A stretch of DNA of 64,000 nt from Kazachstania africana CBS 2517 (Eukaryota > Ascomycota > Saccharomycetes > Saccharomycetales > Saccharomycetaceae), in assembly GCF_000304475.1 (NCBI RefSeq), contig NC_018942.1:868001-932000 (forward strand), read 5' to 3'. Under the pieces are notes generated by a model. The model worked only from the letters and a program-made list of their open reading frames with translations. It was not told the origin of the DNA and did not search any database. The position numbers and the translations under genes are program-made. This document shows positions 62,949 to 64,000 of the stretch, one piece after another (position 1 is the first letter of the stretch; each line of letters begins with the position of its first letter).

Positions 62949-63248
62949 ATGCGTGGTGACAAAGAGATTGACGAAGTAATTGACATTAGTACCAAGTTAT
63001 TTGAATTAATTCCAAAAACTGTCGGTACGTTAACTTTCGATGAAAATGAACATCTTATTGATACTTCTGGTGTCGGTAGGGAATTAAAAAAGACACATAT
63101 TCAAGATATCTTCAAAAAGGCAAATGAAGGTCTGGGTAAGGTTGGTTACTTTACCTTTTATGATGATCATCATGGATTAACCCATGTATTCAAGCGTCAT
63201 GACGGTAAGACTACAGTTATTTATACCGACGACAAAAAGGAAGAATAA
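62949..63248 (+). CDS. EGO4: EGO4/EGO2-like small protein
   Basis: The product has 99 residues, soluble, with no membrane span. It lies between SOL1 and ARC35, where S. cerevisiae has YNR034W-A (EGO4, about 98 residues), the duplicate of EGO2. Ego2 is a subunit of the EGO complex that anchors Rag GTPases and TORC1 at the vacuole; Ego4 is its stress-induced relative with poorly known role. The strand-helix pattern (GTLTFDENEHLIDTSG, then VGYFTFYDDHHG) would suit a roadblock-like fold, but this is my inference. The assignment rests on length and synteny. Confidence 0.75.
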   Translation: MRGDKEIDEVIDISTKLFELIPKTVGTLTFDENEHLIDTSGVGRELKKTHIQDIFKKANEGLGKVGYFTFYDDHHGLTHVFKRHDGKTTVIYTDDKKEE

Positions 63249-63412
63249 GTATATCAGTAGTTTTTCTGTTTTACAAATGTATTTAATTAAGTGATGTTTT
63301 TAGAAATAACGATTCTATATTATTGTTAATATTAATTTATTTCAATTTGCTTTGTAGACATCAAAATATATATGTAGGAAGATATTTCAAAAAAAAAGTA
63401 CAAAAAATTCAT

Positions 63413-64000
63413 CTAATAAACAACTTTTCTTCCTGTGATCGTTCTCCTGACATGTTGTTCACTGTCAGCATCCTTTGAATCTTCTTCCTCATCAACTTTC
63501 GCTCTGTTCAAAACTTTAACAAATGTATCAACTCTATATCTCATTCTGGAATGCAAATAAGCTTTTGAACACTTGATGTGATAATGGAAATAGCTTCTGA
63601 ATAGAGTCAATTGGACAACTGATTTGAATTTCAATTCATCATTTGCAAAATGACGTGGAAATAATACAAAAGTAATGAATCTTTTACTAGAGCTGATATC
63701 AGTATAATTCGAGTATTCACTCAAGTTTCTTAATTCTAAAGGCGGTTCATGTGAGAAAAGAACTTGTGGAGCAGACTGAATACCACGGTTCCTCTTTCTG
63801 GCGTCTACAAATTCTTGCAAGAACACTTTACCGAGGATCTTATCTGTCTCATCTTGGAAAATGGTCTCAAAAATGACAGTAATACGATCGAACGAAGGTT
63901 TGATAAAGATATTCTCATCATCTCTGTACTCAATCTTGAAAACTGGAGCGTTGTTGTTAATATTATTTAGTTCGTATTCTGTCGTTGGAGCAGGTTGAGA
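63413..64000 (-). CDS. ARC35: Arp2/3 complex subunit ARPC2, C-terminal part
   Basis: The frame is open from the stop at 63413 to the window edge, 195 residues; the N-terminus lies beyond 64000. Internal GTG at 63826 is not the start, since the frame continues upstream through [12 protein letters not shown] and [16 protein letters not shown]. Family features are [26 protein letters not shown] and [22 protein letters not shown]2 forms the core of the Arp2/3 complex with ARPC4 and contacts the mother actin filament. It follows EGO4 as in S. cerevisiae (YNR035C). Confidence 0.95.
   Translation of the reverse strand, partial: SQPAPTTEYELNNINNNAPVFKIEYRDDENIFIKPSFDRITVIFETIFQDETDKILGKVFLQEFVDARKRNRGIQSAPQVLFSHEPPLELRNLSEYSNYTDISSSKRFITFVLFPRHFANDELKFKSVVQLTLFRSYFHYHIKCSKAYLHSRMRYRVDTFVKVLNRAKVDEEEDSKDADSEQHVRRTITGRKVVY

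Noticed and set aside
1..64000. A centromere, CRISPR array, phage, defence island or biosynthetic cluster
   Set aside because: By eye I saw no CDEIII-like TTTCCGAA element in spacer DNA, no regular spaced repeats, and no group of genes that suggests such a system; the genes are those of an ordinary yeast chromosome.

Overview
The window is nuclear DNA of a budding yeast of the family Saccharomycetaceae. The support is compact AT-rich gene order, spliceosomal introns with GTATGT and TACTAAC signals, interrupted tRNA-Tyr, and a run of genes whose order matches Saccharomyces cerevisiae chromosomes VI and XIV. It is not S. cerevisiae. Proteins differ throughout, one block is inverted relative to that species, and DIS3 sits in a different neighbourhood. 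Only part of the ancestral gene content expected here is present (DIS3 without TSR4, IFM1 or TAT2), which suggests a post-whole-genome-duplication species of the Naumovozyma/Kazachstania/Tetrapisispora/Vanderwaltozyma kind. I cannot name the species from sequence alone.

Region 1 (1-42 kb) matches S. cerevisiae YFR025C to YFR009W: end of HIS2, LSB3 (with intron), PES4; then an inverted block of IGD1, a YFR018C-like glutaminyl cyclase, FAB1, ATG18 and a ROG3-like arrestin; then an LTR and tRNA-Gly; then YFR016C-like, GSY1, CMK1, IOC3, DCV1, tRNA-Tyr, MIC19/AIM13, UBP6 (with an intron I do not know from S. cerevisiae), DIS3, GCN20, and a second tRNA-Gly with an LTR. Region 2 (42-45.4 kb) holds only AZF1, behind a long promoter. 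Its conserved C-terminal tail lies in the -1 frame past the stop. Region 3 (45.6-64 kb) matches YNR028W to YNR035C: a CPR4/CPR8 cyclophilin, ZNG1, ALG12, SSK2, PPG1, HUB1, ABZ1, SOL1, an LMBR1-family membrane protein, an EGO4/EGO2-like gene, and the 3' part of ARC35.

Most genes are housekeeping functions. Themes that recur are phosphoinositide signalling and autophagy (FAB1 makes PtdIns(3,5)P2, which ATG18 binds), glycogen metabolism (GSY1, IGD1), stress signalling (SSK2, CMK1), RNA decay and translation control (DIS3, GCN20, PES4), and ubiquitin or arrestin trafficking (UBP6, HUB1, ROG3).

I found no defence island, gene cluster or other wholly new system. The items most worth a second look are the AZF1 frameshift at a slippery-looking heptamer, the UBP6 intron, two LTRs each exactly 17 bp upstream of a tRNA-Gly gene in opposite relative orientations, the LMBR1-family gene, a coding-like extension past the DCV1 stop, and an unidentified tail-anchored small ORF.
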